Of a stretch of 64,000 bases of DNA, positions 52,811 to 61,133 are shown piece after piece (position 1 is the stretch's first letter; each line of letters starts with the position of its first letter). A model generated the notes under the pieces. That model saw only the letters and a list, made by a program, of their open reading frames with translations. It was not told where the DNA came from and searched no databases. The stretch comes from Collinsella sp. (GTDB lineage: Bacteria; Actinomycetota; Coriobacteriia; Coriobacteriales; Coriobacteriaceae). A program made the translations under genes and the position numbers. Where the stretch lies: NCBI GenBank assembly GCA_019414045.1, contig DXMW01000024.1, positions 62,001 through 126,000 on the forward strand. The letters are read 5' to 3'.

Positions 52811-54544
52811 ATGAGGATCTCTAAACTGAGGATTGAGAACTATCGGAATCTCGATGGAGTGTCGATTAGTTTTGACGAGGACGTGAGCTATATTGTCGGC
52901 GAGAACAACCTCGGCAAAACGAATGTGCTTGACTTGCTCAATACAATTTTCAATCAAGCGACGATTAGCGAAGAGGATTTCGCTGACATTGAAAAGCGCG
53001 CAGGGGCTCTAGTAACTTTAAAGTTGGACGAGGACGAGATCGGAATAACGGGGCTCGACATCGATCCTACGACCGGAAACACTATAACCATCTGCGCTTT
53101 TGCTGACGACCCGGATTCTCGAATTGAATTTAAGGCCGAAGGGAGCGGAGAAAGTATTCCACCCTCTCTGATGCGATCCGTTCACATGTTCAGGTACTCG
53201 ACTGCATCCTTTAATAGGGGAGACCTGGCGTTTGATGGTACTCGAGGTGTCGGTAAAGTTCTCTCCAAAGGTATCGCTCTTTATCTAGATAAGGAGGGTA
53301 AAGAGGTCTCCGATTTTCTGGATGGGAGCGAGCTCGAAGGTCTGGTTGCAGATCTCGGCGAAATCGTCGGCGACGTCCCGATCCTGTCATCATATGGTGT
53401 GAGGCCTGGCGTCGATTCATCGGATGGCGGAACGCTTGGAAGTTTGGTTACCTTGCTTGACAAGAGGGGCGTTCATTTTAAAAAGGCAGGGGTAGGCTTG
53501 CAGTACCTCGCTATTGCCTCGCTCTCGATAATCGAGAGCATTATGCGTCTTTCGCCTAAACGCCTTCAAGAGAGCCTTTGCTCAGATGATGATGACAGAC
53601 GCGTGCTGCATGCCGTTCTGGCTTATGACGAACCCGAAGCCCACCTTCACCCGTATATGCAGAGGCGTCTCTCGAAGAGCTTGCATAGGATTTGCGAAGG
53701 GAAGGATGATAGATTCAATGCTCTTCTAAAGGACTATTTCGGAATTGATTCAATCAAAGCTCAGTTGATCATGGTGACGCATTCGCCAAACATTCTGGCT
53801 CGCGGCTATAAGAACATCGTGCGATTTGGGCAGGGCGAAGATTCTCCAAGGGTCATGTGCGGCAAGGATATTGACCTGTCTGACAAGGTTGAAAAGCATC
53901 TTATGCTGAACTTTGAGTCAATACGAGAGGCTTTTTTCGCGCGGTCGGTTTTGGCTTTTGAGGGGCAGACGGAGTCTGGGGCCATTCCGGTCTTTGCACG
54001 CAACCTTGGGATGGATCTGGATGATTATGGAGTTGTGCCTATCAGGGCTGGCGGAAAAAAGAACGTCGAGCCGATCTGCGAACTTCTGGACAAGTTTGAG
54101 ATTCCAAATTATTCCATTGTCGACAGAGATGATGATGAGCTGCAAGAAACTTCTGGAGGCCATATAAAGACAACCGAACGGGATTTCGAAGGTGAGGTCG
54201 TTGAATCGTTCTTCGCTAGCGATAATCAAAGCGCGTTCATCGCACTTCTCGAGTCGGTTGATCGTTTTCAGAGGGCAACTTCCATCAAGGGCAATAGTAA
54301 GACACTGAAAAAAGCCTGCGCTGTCTATGGCGTTTGCCTGACGGACTCCGAGTATGATTTTCAAGGATCGGAGTTTGACGGGGAATTCGCCGATACTCGC
54401 AAATCGCGTGCGCTTATGTATGCATGGCTCTCATCGAACAAGGATGTCGCATCAGGTGTCGCTCTGGCAGAGGCTCTCGGTTCTGATGGCGTTCCCGCAT
54501 GTTACGAAAGAATTATTCGTAAGGCCGTGGGGCTCGAATGGTGA
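52811..54544 (+). CDS. gajA: Gabija defence endonuclease GajA (OLD-type ATPase with TOPRIM)
   Basis: The 577-residue protein is an OLD-family nuclease. The ABC-like ATPase has a P-loop YIVGENNLGKTNVLDLLNT (about 29-47), a signature region and a Walker B LAYDEPEAHLHPYMQRRL (about 273-290). The TOPRIM domain (about 385-500) has the acidic set in LAFEGQTESGAIPVFARN and SIVDRDDDELQETSGG. It overlaps the UvrD-type helicase by 7 bases. GajA of about 578 residues plus a UvrD-like GajB is the Gabija arrangement (class 2 OLD). GC content is well below that of the flanks, suggesting transfer. Confidence 0.87.
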   Translation: MRISKLRIENYRNLDGVSISFDEDVSYIVGENNLGKTNVLDLLNTIFNQATISEEDFADIEKRAGALVTLKLDEDEIGITGLDIDPTTGNTITICAFADDPDSRIEFKAEGSGESIPPSLMRSVHMFRYSTASFNRGDLAFDGTRGVGKVLSKGIALYLDKEGKEVSDFLDGSELEGLVADLGEIVGDVPILSSYGVRPGVDSSDGGTLGSLVTLLDKRGVHFKKAGVGLQYLAIASLSIIESIMRLSPKRLQESLCSDDDDRRVLHAVLAYDEPEAHLHPYMQRRLSKSLHRICEGKDDRFNALLKDYFGIDSIKAQLIMVTHSPNILARGYKNIVRFGQGEDSPRVMCGKDIDLSDKVEKHLMLNFESIREAFFARSVLAFEGQTESGAIPVFARNLGMDLDDYGVVPIRAGGKKNVEPICELLDKFEIPNYSIVDRDDDELQETSGGHIKTTERDFEGEVVESFFASDNQSAFIALLESVDRFQRATSIKGNSKTLKKACAVYGVCLTDSEYDFQGSEFDGEFADTRKSRALMYAWLSSNKDVASGVALAEALGSDGVPACYERIIRKAVGLEW

Positions 54545-56355
54545 TGGGTCAGGCTGATTTGCGGGATAGTGTTAGAACTGCGATTGAGGTGCGCTGTGGT
54601 GGAGATGCATCACAGCGCTCTGCGATTTTTGCGCCTTCGAAGAGGGTGTTCGTGGAGGCGCCGGCAGGCTACGGGAAAACCACAGTGATGACTGGGCGGG
54701 CTTGCTGGTTGCTGGCATCTGGGGAAGTCCAGCCGCCAAAAAGGATTTTGGCACTAACCTTCAGTGTCGCCGCCGCTCGGAGAATGCGTACGGATTTGGG
54801 AGCCACTATGTCGGCGCTTCCTGGCCCCTTGGCCAAGAGCTTTGAGAACAGGGTCATGGCGACTAACTTCCACGGCTTTGCTTGGGCCCTGCTGCGCAGG
54901 TACTGGAGATCGCTCTCGCTATCAGTAAACGTTGACGAGCTCTCTATGGTTGATGACAACGGTGCCGTTAACGAGCTGAGTTCGCGAGGCGGCAGGCTAA
55001 TCTGGGATGAAAAGAAGGTCGTTGACAACTTCCTCCGCTCCATGAGGAACGGTCAAGACGACGACTTGAGACGCGGCGTGCGTTCTTTTAATAGGATCAT
55101 TAAGGATAGATTCGTACCGAACGGTCTCTTGCCATATTCAGGAATGATTTCCCTTGCAATTGAATTGCTTGCCGATTTCTCAAAGTTGAGGTCCTACCTG
55201 TCGACGGCGTTTCCTGTCGTACTCGTCGACGAAGCGCAGGACACGAATGCCCTGTGCTACATCTTTCTAAAAGGCCTGCTTTCCGATGAATCAGGAATCT
55301 GCATGTTCGGCGACCCTATTCAGCGTGTCTATGGTTTTATTGGCGCAATGGAAGGCTTAAAGACAAAGGCCACTACCGACTTGTGTCTATCGCCGCTGGA
55401 GCTCGAACATAATCATAGGTTTTCTGGGGGATCTATTGTTGGGGAGCTCGGTGCTGCGATTCGCTCCAACATGAAGGGTGCCATTGCCAGCGGTATGCCC
55501 CGACTTCCCATATATGTTGGCGCTGCACAGCAAGACGAAGCGACAGCCATTGTTTCCAAGGTTGCGGCGCACATCCAAGTCGGTGTCGGGAGGATCGCGA
55601 TTCTTGTTCGCAAGCGCGGTGCCCTTGCCGATCTCATTATGGAAGAGCTTGCTAAAGAAGGTATCTCTTACTTCAACGGACTCTTCTCGGATACAAGTCG
55701 GGGGTTCATCGAATTCAATGCGTTTGCTTTATCCAGGATTACCGATGCAGTGTCTGGAGAAAAGGGCGTCAGCCGGTCTACTGCGGACAAAATAATCGAC
55801 TCCATCTCTGATGAACTGCTGACTGGCTCCAAGAGGTTCGAGTATGGGCGGTCCTATGCCATGCTTCTAGGAGCGCTGCGGAAACACCTTAAAAATGACT
55901 GCGTCGCGATGGGACCTTCGGAGCGCTTCGACTATATCGTTAGTATCTTTTCCGAGGGCTCCCTGCGACGTTTCTCCGATTACCTTGATGTGGGCATCTC
56001 CATGATGACCGTTCACTCCGCTAAGGGGCTCGAGTGGGACACCGTTTTCATTCCGGGCGTTACGCGTTTCGATTGGCCTGGAGGGATTTGCTCTCGGTGT
56101 GAAAGAGCTGGTATATGCTCACGCTCTGCGTATGGATGCCGGATCGTTGATGCGATGAATATGCCAGACGGGCTTATTGAGGAAATGGGCCTGCTGTACG
56201 TCGGCGTCACTCGCGCCCGCAAAGCGGTATATCTCTCCGCTTCTATGCAGCGCAGGACAAATTACGGGAACTATCAGGTTGCCTGCCCCTCTTGCCTAAC
56301 GTCTCTTCCGGGTATTGAGCCCGTGAGTTGGACGGTCATGGACGGGGAGGGGTGA
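54538..56355 (+). CDS. gajB: Gabija UvrD-like helicase GajB
   Basis: The 605-residue superfamily 1A helicase is the partner of GajA. The P-loop is VEAPAGYGKTTVMTGRACW (about 40-58). DEAQDTNALCYIF (motif II, about 230) and FGDPIQRVYGFIGAMEG (motif III) follow. MMTVHSAKGLEWDTVFIPG (motif V) and GVTRARKAVYLSAS (motif VI) come near the end. A cysteine-rich insert (CSRCERAGICSRSAYGC, about 520) sits between motifs V and VI and could bind metal. This is longer than the 494 residues of the B. cereus GajB. It overlaps gajA, so translation is coupled. Confidence 0.87.
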   Translation: MVMGQADLRDSVRTAIEVRCGGDASQRSAIFAPSKRVFVEAPAGYGKTTVMTGRACWLLASGEVQPPKRILALTFSVAAARRMRTDLGATMSALPGPLAKSFENRVMATNFHGFAWALLRRYWRSLSLSVNVDELSMVDDNGAVNELSSRGGRLIWDEKKVVDNFLRSMRNGQDDDLRRGVRSFNRIIKDRFVPNGLLPYSGMISLAIELLADFSKLRSYLSTAFPVVLVDEAQDTNALCYIFLKGLLSDESGICMFGDPIQRVYGFIGAMEGLKTKATTDLCLSPLELEHNHRFSGGSIVGELGAAIRSNMKGAIASGMPRLPIYVGAAQQDEATAIVSKVAAHIQVGVGRIAILVRKRGALADLIMEELAKEGISYFNGLFSDTSRGFIEFNAFALSRITDAVSGEKGVSRSTADKIIDSISDELLTGSKRFEYGRSYAMLLGALRKHLKNDCVAMGPSERFDYIVSIFSEGSLRRFSDYLDVGISMMTVHSAKGLEWDTVFIPGVTRFDWPGGICSRCERAGICSRSAYGCRIVDAMNMPDGLIEEMGLLYVGVTRARKAVYLSASMQRRTNYGNYQVACPSCLTSLPGIEPVSWTVMDGEG

Positions 56356-56448
56356 TTTGTGGCGGTCTGGAGCGTGTTTGCTACTGACGCGAGGTCTGGT
56401 TGCGGCTCTTGCTGTGGTCTCATGGAATGTGTCCAAGCTGTTCTTTGG

Positions 56449-56625
56449 CTAGAACGGCTTGGGCACTAGCGTTTTGGTGGGATGCGGTGTTTGTTTAATT
56501 AGCCACTGTTGAATATTGCGAAGCAGCACCGTGGCATTGCGCCTAGGCACCGGGGCCGACATGAGTCCCGGCGCCTTCTTCTTGCTAACGTCCGGTTTCG
56601 CCCCGCTGCCGCATGTTGACTTCGC
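56449..56625 (-). pseudogene. Decayed C-terminal gene fragment
   Basis: On the minus strand an open stretch of about 58 codons without start ends VLLRNIQQWLIKQTPHPTKT-LVPKPF and TAG. A stop lies just upstream in the same frame. The family is not recognised. The rest of 56356-56728, between gajB and the next gene, holds no other gene. Confidence 0.35.
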
Positions 56626-56728
56626 TCATTGTTGGTACGGGTCGTATTATGCACGTCTTTGTCCGTGACGGCTGTTTCTTCTAGGATGAAGTGGTCGAAC
56701 GATCGGCTCTTATGCTAATGAGCTGAGG

Positions 56729-57426
56729 CTATTTAATAAAATCCTTCCTCCTGATCCGACCAAGGTGGCGGTCCAGTTCGTATATAGCGTCAATGAAAAG
56801 CTCGGCAGAATCGCGTATGTCTCGCATGTCGAGGCAGCATCTTTCAAAGTGCAGCTTGCCTTTTTGTTCTTTGGCGCTGCGGATATTGCGACATGTCATC
56901 AATGCGATGTCATTATCGCCCACGCAGTTGATTCTTGAAAATCCTTTTGGTGTGATGCGATAAATAACTGCCTTAGGAAAGGAATCAAGTAGGCTTTTCC
57001 CTCTTATGTCAATGCAGATTCTTCCTTCTGATCCAAAACCATAATCTTGATGTCTAGTTGAATTGAGGGGGTGGGCAATAACTGCCGAGCGAACAACTTG
57101 GAGATATTTGCTCGCGTCGTCGAGTTCACTTTGTTTAGAGAACTCAAAATCGTTTTCGATCTCTTTTCGAAGACAGTTCCCTTTAATTTGCCAGAAGCAT
57201 CTTTTATCCAAGTAGCAAGTGCCACAAGATAAACGGTGTCCTTTGGGTTGGGCAAGAAGCCCCCGCCGATAGTGGAATTGAAATCTTGAATGCTGTATTT
57301 AGCCTTAAGGATGAGATCGGACATTAATTCATAATGATCGGAGTCCTTCCAGGGCCATTTCTTCCATATGCCGCCTCCGTGTTCACCTAAATCATCGGTG
57401 GTCTTTAGTTTTTCGATCGCTTGCAT
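56729..57426 (-). pseudogene. Unknown gene with one frameshift, possible HEPN-type motif
   Basis: Two overlapping minus-strand frames make one coherent protein of about 233 residues. The first starts at 57426 (MQAIEKLKTTDDLGEHGGGI). The second runs on from about 57185 to 56729. They join near SGKLKG/NCLRKEI; the single-base difference lies around AAAGGGAAC. The second part has VRSAVIAHPLNSTRHQDYGF, compatible with an R-x5-H motif as in HEPN ribonucleases, but this is speculative. It lies divergently beside the AbiF locus. The break may be a real mutation or a sequence error. Composition is AT-rich, like gajA. Confidence 0.55.
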
Positions 57427-57511
57427 GTCACTCCTGTCTATTCGATTTGTTGCAGCGCTTCTTTTGTTGTCTTGATGTCAACATGGTGCCCATTAATGGC
57501 TATAATCTGCC

Positions 57512-57670
57512 AGCTATCCAAAGAATGAGTCCAAAGGTCCAAAGGTTGATTTGGAGGATTGGCGGCATAGGATTGACGGACCCGGAGTTCTCCCTTAAAG
57601 TAAGTCTTGTGATGAGGCCTTGCGACGGTACGTCCGGCTTGGTCCGTGGGAACCGCCGAAAGGCGGTTTT
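57512..57670 (+). ncRNA. Probable structured ncRNA of the AbiF locus
   Basis: A perfect TATAAT (57501-57506) precedes about 160 bases that contain no gene. They can fold. ACGGACC (57576-57582) pairs with GGTCCGT (57641-57647), and TGCC/GGCA with ATCC/GGAT form an upstream stem (57510-57568). A terminator-like hairpin AACCGCC-GAAA-GGCGGTT followed by TTTT closes it (57651-57670). It lies 18 bases before abiF on the same strand. AbiF genes are known to travel with a conserved ncRNA that acts as antitoxin; this sequence fits by position and structure. Confidence 0.6.
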
Positions 57671-57688
57671 CGCGTTTAAGGGGCCCAA

Positions 57689-58621
57689 ATGGATAAACCA
57701 TTTAAATCTATTGATGAGCAGATTGCTATTCTTGAAAGCCGTGGACTCGAATGCGATAACAATACTCGTTTAGTTTTGGAACGCGAGGGATACTATCCGG
57801 TTATTAACGGCTACAAGGATTTGTTTCTCGACCAGCGTGGAGATTCTTGCCACGAGCTATTCGTAAAAGGTACGAAGTTTTCTGATATATATCGTTTATT
57901 CGAATTTGACCGTTCATTGCGTCTGCTCATGTTTGAATACTTTAACAAGGCGGAAGCAGTGCTTAAAACCGTCTGTTCTTATCGTTTCGCAATGGCCCAT
58001 AAAGATAGCCCGGAGGCATACCTGGATAGAAGATCCTACCGTGCCGATGCTGGTTATCGAAAAAAGATCGACATGCTTATTGGTGATTTCGAGAAGGTGC
58101 TGTGTAGGTCTCAAAAATGGAAAAGCGATTATAAAAGGGACTACATTCGGCATTATGAGAATAATCACGACAATACGCCGGTATGGATTCTTATGAATTA
58201 TTTGATGCTTGGTCAGGCATTCAAGTTCTATGAGTTTCAGCCAGAAAGCATGAGAAATTCCATTGCCAAGTCGTTTTCTGATCTTTATTCCGAGACGCAT
58301 GAAGTCGATAAGCGCATCAGCCCGCGTAGGCTAAGACTTGCATACGATCACATTAAAGATTTTCGAAATATCTGTGCGCATGACGAACGTCTATTCTGCG
58401 CCAGGGTGTCTCCGTCTCACGATGTCAATCTAGTAGGGGTTTTAAGCGATCTTGAGCTAGTGCTGACTGAGGATGACTATAAGATGTTACGACGAAATAT
58501 ACTGCTTGATGCACTTAAGTTGAGCGACGAGCTCAGCAACGATGCCAGCGCAAAGGTGCTTTTCGCTATGGGTGTTAACGATTTATCGAGTGTGTTTCCT
58601 AGGGAAATATTGGGGTCGTAA
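57689..58621 (+). CDS. abiF: Abi_2-family (AbiF/AbiD type) HEPN protein
   Basis: The 310-residue abortive-infection protein starts with SIDEQIAILESRGLECDNNT and the characteristic GYYPVINGYKDLFLD. FEFDRSLRLLMFEYFNKAEA is the Abi_2 core. The HEPN ribonuclease motif R-x4-H is seen in KDFRNICAHDERLFCARV (about residue 228). Members are RNases that stop growth upon phage infection, and AbiF is proposed as an ancestor of Cas13, controlled by a linked ncRNA. ATG 57689 follows AAGGGG. GC content is low, like the Gabija pair. Confidence 0.85.
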   Translation: MDKPFKSIDEQIAILESRGLECDNNTRLVLEREGYYPVINGYKDLFLDQRGDSCHELFVKGTKFSDIYRLFEFDRSLRLLMFEYFNKAEAVLKTVCSYRFAMAHKDSPEAYLDRRSYRADAGYRKKIDMLIGDFEKVLCRSQKWKSDYKRDYIRHYENNHDNTPVWILMNYLMLGQAFKFYEFQPESMRNSIAKSFSDLYSETHEVDKRISPRRLRLAYDHIKDFRNICAHDERLFCARVSPSHDVNLVGVLSDLELVLTEDDYKMLRRNILLDALKLSDELSNDASAKVLFAMGVNDLSSVFPREILGS

Positions 58622-58772
58622 TCGACGCGAGCGATGAATTTACTCTACAAGTTGGATGCGCATGAGATTGCGCAGAGCGGGCGGGACGTTGCCCATTGGT
58701 GGCGTCCCGCCCGCGCTTCGTTGGCTATACGTGATGCGGCAGCTCCAGCATGAGGCCGTCTCGCGCTTCTTC

Positions 58773-59512
58773 GAGACTCGCCTGGCCTGCCTATGCGTTT
58801 TGCTAGGCGGGCCTTCTTATGCCGCGGGTGTGGATAGCCTTACCATTGTGGGGCAGACCTTCGACGAGCCGGGTGTCTCGGGCCCCGGCTGGGTGGCGCG
58901 CACGTTGTTGCTGCTGGCGACGGATCGGTCGATGATTGTCGCTTCTTTGGTGTGTACGCCTCCGATGGCCAGTTTGCCATGGACGCCTCCTGGGTGTACG
59001 CGACCGGCGCCATAGCCGATGTTGTCTGCGAGAGTTGCTCACTTACGTCCGCGCAGTTTGTGACGCCGGCGGGCGGGGCCTTTGGTACCGCCTGCGTGAT
59101 GGACGCCAGCGGGGCCGTAGCGCTGCGTGTGGTAATTGAACCCGCGGGCGCCCTGCCGCCGGCGGGGAAGACCCAGCCCGGTACCGATGAACCTGCCGGT
59201 GGCAATCCCGCGGGGGATACAAAGCCCGGAAGCGAAGGAAAGCATAGCGACGAGAACAAGCCCAGCGAAGATTCCGCCCCCACGCCTGATTCGTCGCCCA
59301 AGTCGGACGCCAGGCCCGCGTCCGCGTCCATCAAGACGCCTGCGACCAAGACCACCAAAAAGACCAAGCCCACAACAACGCAAGCCGTCGCGCTCCCTAA
59401 GACCGGCCACGGCGACTGGGCGGTTGCGTGCCTTGCCTTCGTCTTCCTAGGTATGTTATTGGTCACCATAAAAGTTCGGGCTCTTCGCTGGGGGCCTTAT
59501 GTGCCAATGTAG
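58773..59512 (+). pseudogene. Decayed LPXTG surface protein, paralogue of the gene at 50489
   Basis: The N-terminal LACLCVLLGGPSYAAG (signal peptide) is nearly identical to the intact gene, as is the DNA around 58780-58838 versus 50544-50602. DEPGVSGPGW follows, then a deletion of roughly 150 codons and a frameshift. The next frame continues with GQFAMDASWVYATG, TSAQFVTPAGGAFG and a Pro/Lys-rich stalk. The sortase motif is LPKTGHGDW, followed by a hydrophobic segment ending near 59510. The start and the reading frame are both broken, so it is not expressed as a whole. Both copies bracket the defence island. Confidence 0.75.
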
Positions 59513-59590
59513 TTTCTACTGCCTCTTTCCCGCATTTCTCTGAGTCAATAATGCAGATTGCTTGAACTCGGCTTGGGGCTTGCCATGTAT

Positions 59591-59622
59591 TTGAATTTGG
59601 CTAAACTTAACCTATAAGTTAA
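59591..59622 (+). promoter_or_regulatory. Promoter and operator of the TAC operon
   Basis: TTGAAT (59591-59596) and TATAAG (59613-59618) are spaced by 16 bases. The palindrome TTAAC-CTATAA-GTTAA (59607-59622) covers the -10 box, as expected if the HTH antitoxin represses its own promoter. Confidence 0.55.
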
Positions 59623-59659
59623 CCACATTTGGTTTTATCTGAGGCGGAGGGGGTGGCCT

Positions 59660-60067
59660 TTGGTTAGTGACTATGGACTTGTCGAATATGCTGATCCCGA
59701 GGGACGACCTTTTTGGGAACTAACCACCTCCCCTGAGAACTCTCAATTTCAGAAGATGATGTCTGATCCTAAAACGAAGTTTACCGCCCGTAAAATGATC
59801 AATCAGATTTCAAAAGTCTATGACTACGGGCTAAAGGATGTCAGTGGAACGTCAAAGCTTCGATGTATCGAGCCTAAGATTGGACTATACGAACTCAAGG
59901 GTTTTGATGGGGTTAATCGAGAAATGGTCTACGCGATTTGCCAAGGCGTGGACAAGATTGTTTTGCTTTTTTGGTTTAAGGGCCATCAAGGCTCGGGAAA
60001 TATTTCCAAAGAAATTAAACGCGCAAAACAGTTGGCCCCGATAGCAAAACAGCTTTTGGAGTCATAG
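59660..60067 (+). CDS. HigB/RelE-like toxin of a TAC operon
   Basis: The 135-residue protein has the fold pattern of HigB-type mRNA interferases. KFTARKMINQISKVYDYGLK is helical, followed by strands with LRCIEPKIGLYELKGFDGVN and KIVLLFWFKGHQGSG. The C-terminal helix (EIKRAKQLAPIAKQLLES) has the basic residues expected. The sequence similarity to known toxins is weak and the call leans on the operon order toxin-antitoxin-chaperone. The start is TTG 59660 with GGCGGAGGGGG upstream; no ATG fits. Confidence 0.72.
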   Translation: MVSDYGLVEYADPEGRPFWELTTSPENSQFQKMMSDPKTKFTARKMINQISKVYDYGLKDVSGTSKLRCIEPKIGLYELKGFDGVNREMVYAICQGVDKIVLLFWFKGHQGSGNISKEIKRAKQLAPIAKQLLES

Positions 60068-60106
60068 CGTCGGCTTTTTTGCCCGCTTACGAAACGGAGA
60101 CTTGTA

Positions 60107-60499
60107 ATGGTTAAGGTCGATTTATCAGACTTTTACGCGGAAACGGAAACGAGCGAAACCCGTGCCTATGAGCACGCACTAGATATTGAGTTTATTGTTC
60201 ATCGCGAGATGCAGCGCTCGGGCTTGAGTAAAAGTGAGCTGGCAAAGCGTATGGGCGTGAGTCTTCAGTCGCTTTCGAAATTGTTGAATTCTCAGCCCAA
60301 CATGACGCTGAAAACAATCGCAAAGTTTGAGCTTGCGTTGGGTATCAAAATCATTCCTCAGGTCATTTCCAGTTATTCGAATGAGGCGCCGTTTTCTTCG
60401 TCTAATAACTCTGTCCGAGAACAATGGTCTTCATTTAACAGCGACTGCTCGGCGAAACGATTGAACTTTGAGATGATTCCGGGAGGTTTGGCTGCATGA
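60107..60499 (+). CDS. HigA-like XRE antitoxin with C-terminal extension
   Basis: The 130-residue protein has a helix-turn-helix (about 38-75, LSKSELAKRMGVSLQSLSKL). A further hydrophobic stretch (ALGIKIIPQVI) and a 40-residue polar extension follow (about 90-130; WSSFNSDCSAKRLNFEMIPG). In TAC systems the antitoxin C-terminus is the chaperone-addiction segment that SecB-like proteins must cover. The extension fits this, by position. It overlaps the chaperone gene by 4 bases and starts 40 bases after the toxin. Confidence 0.8.
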   Translation: MVKVDLSDFYAETETSETRAYEHALDIEFIVHREMQRSGLSKSELAKRMGVSLQSLSKLLNSQPNMTLKTIAKFELALGIKIIPQVISSYSNEAPFSSSNNSVREQWSSFNSDCSAKRLNFEMIPGGLAA

Positions 60500-60945
60500 G
60501 CAAGGATTTCATTGCGCCTATTCAGGTTGTTCATTTGTTTGTTGTCGACTCAACTTTTCATATCGAGAATGAGCCCTCCCAGAATATGGATTTAAAAGTT
60601 GACGTTAGCTATCAGGACGTCCATCTATTGAGGAACAAGGCGGGCGAGCGTGCAGACTTAAAGCTGTATGTGTGTGGCAGTCTGATTGATAGGGACGATG
60701 CAAAGGAAAAAATGCGCGCTGATGTGACGGTTGCTATTTCGGTGTCAACAAAAATGCCGTTCGACATTTCAGACGATGAAGCGCGCCGTTATCTTCTCTC
60801 TAATGCGATTTCCATGGCGTATGGTCACGCTAAGAGCTATCTGATGGTCGTTACTGGACTTTCGCCCATGGGGGCTTTGACGCTGCCGGCAATTCTTCCT
60901 TCGGAATTGGCAGCGGACAGCGATGCATCTTTCCAAAGTGAGTAA
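60496..60945 (+). CDS. SecB-like chaperone of a TAC operon
   Basis: The 149-residue protein resembles SecB (about 155 residues) in its strand pattern. IQVVHLFVVDSTFHIENEPS is at the N-terminus, with alternating strands (DLKVDVSYQDVHLL, LKLYVCGSLI, ADVTVAISVSTKMPF). The C-terminal helix contains ISMAYGHAKSYLMVVTGL and LTLPAILPSEL, like the final SecB motif. A dedicated SecB-like protein stabilises the antitoxin in TAC systems and releases it under stress or phage attack. Its overlap with the antitoxin gene supports this. Confidence 0.75.
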   Translation: MSKDFIAPIQVVHLFVVDSTFHIENEPSQNMDLKVDVSYQDVHLLRNKAGERADLKLYVCGSLIDRDDAKEKMRADVTVAISVSTKMPFDISDDEARRYLLSNAISMAYGHAKSYLMVVTGLSPMGALTLPAILPSELAADSDASFQSE

Positions 60946-60995
60946 GTTGTTCTCGAGTTGGATTTTGCCTGCCGCTGTGTGCAAATGTAACGGGG

Positions 60996-61030
60996 TGCCG
61001 AATCGGTAGTCTGACTGATTCGGCATTTAT
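60996..61030 (+). terminator. Rho-independent terminator of the TAC operon
   Basis: TGCCGAATC pairs with GATTCGGCA around a 12-base loop, followed by TTTATATTT. It lies 51 bases after the chaperone stop. Confidence 0.8.
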
Positions 61031-61133
61031 ATTTCGAAGTTTCTAGTTGAAGCCCTGCGATGCCCGTGCTGCGACAGCTAAATTGACCGTGACGTCCCGT
61101 CTTGCGACACGCATGTAGCTCCGCACGGGTATC

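Noticed and set aside
58656..59015. Separate 119-codon gene before the decayed surface protein
   Set aside because: Its sequence is the signal peptide part of the surface-protein pseudogene followed by out-of-frame translation, so it is not a gene of its own.
50122..61133. Prophage or integrative element with integrase
   Set aside because: No integrase, transposase or phage structural gene was recognised in the island. Only the paired surface genes hint at a way of exchange.
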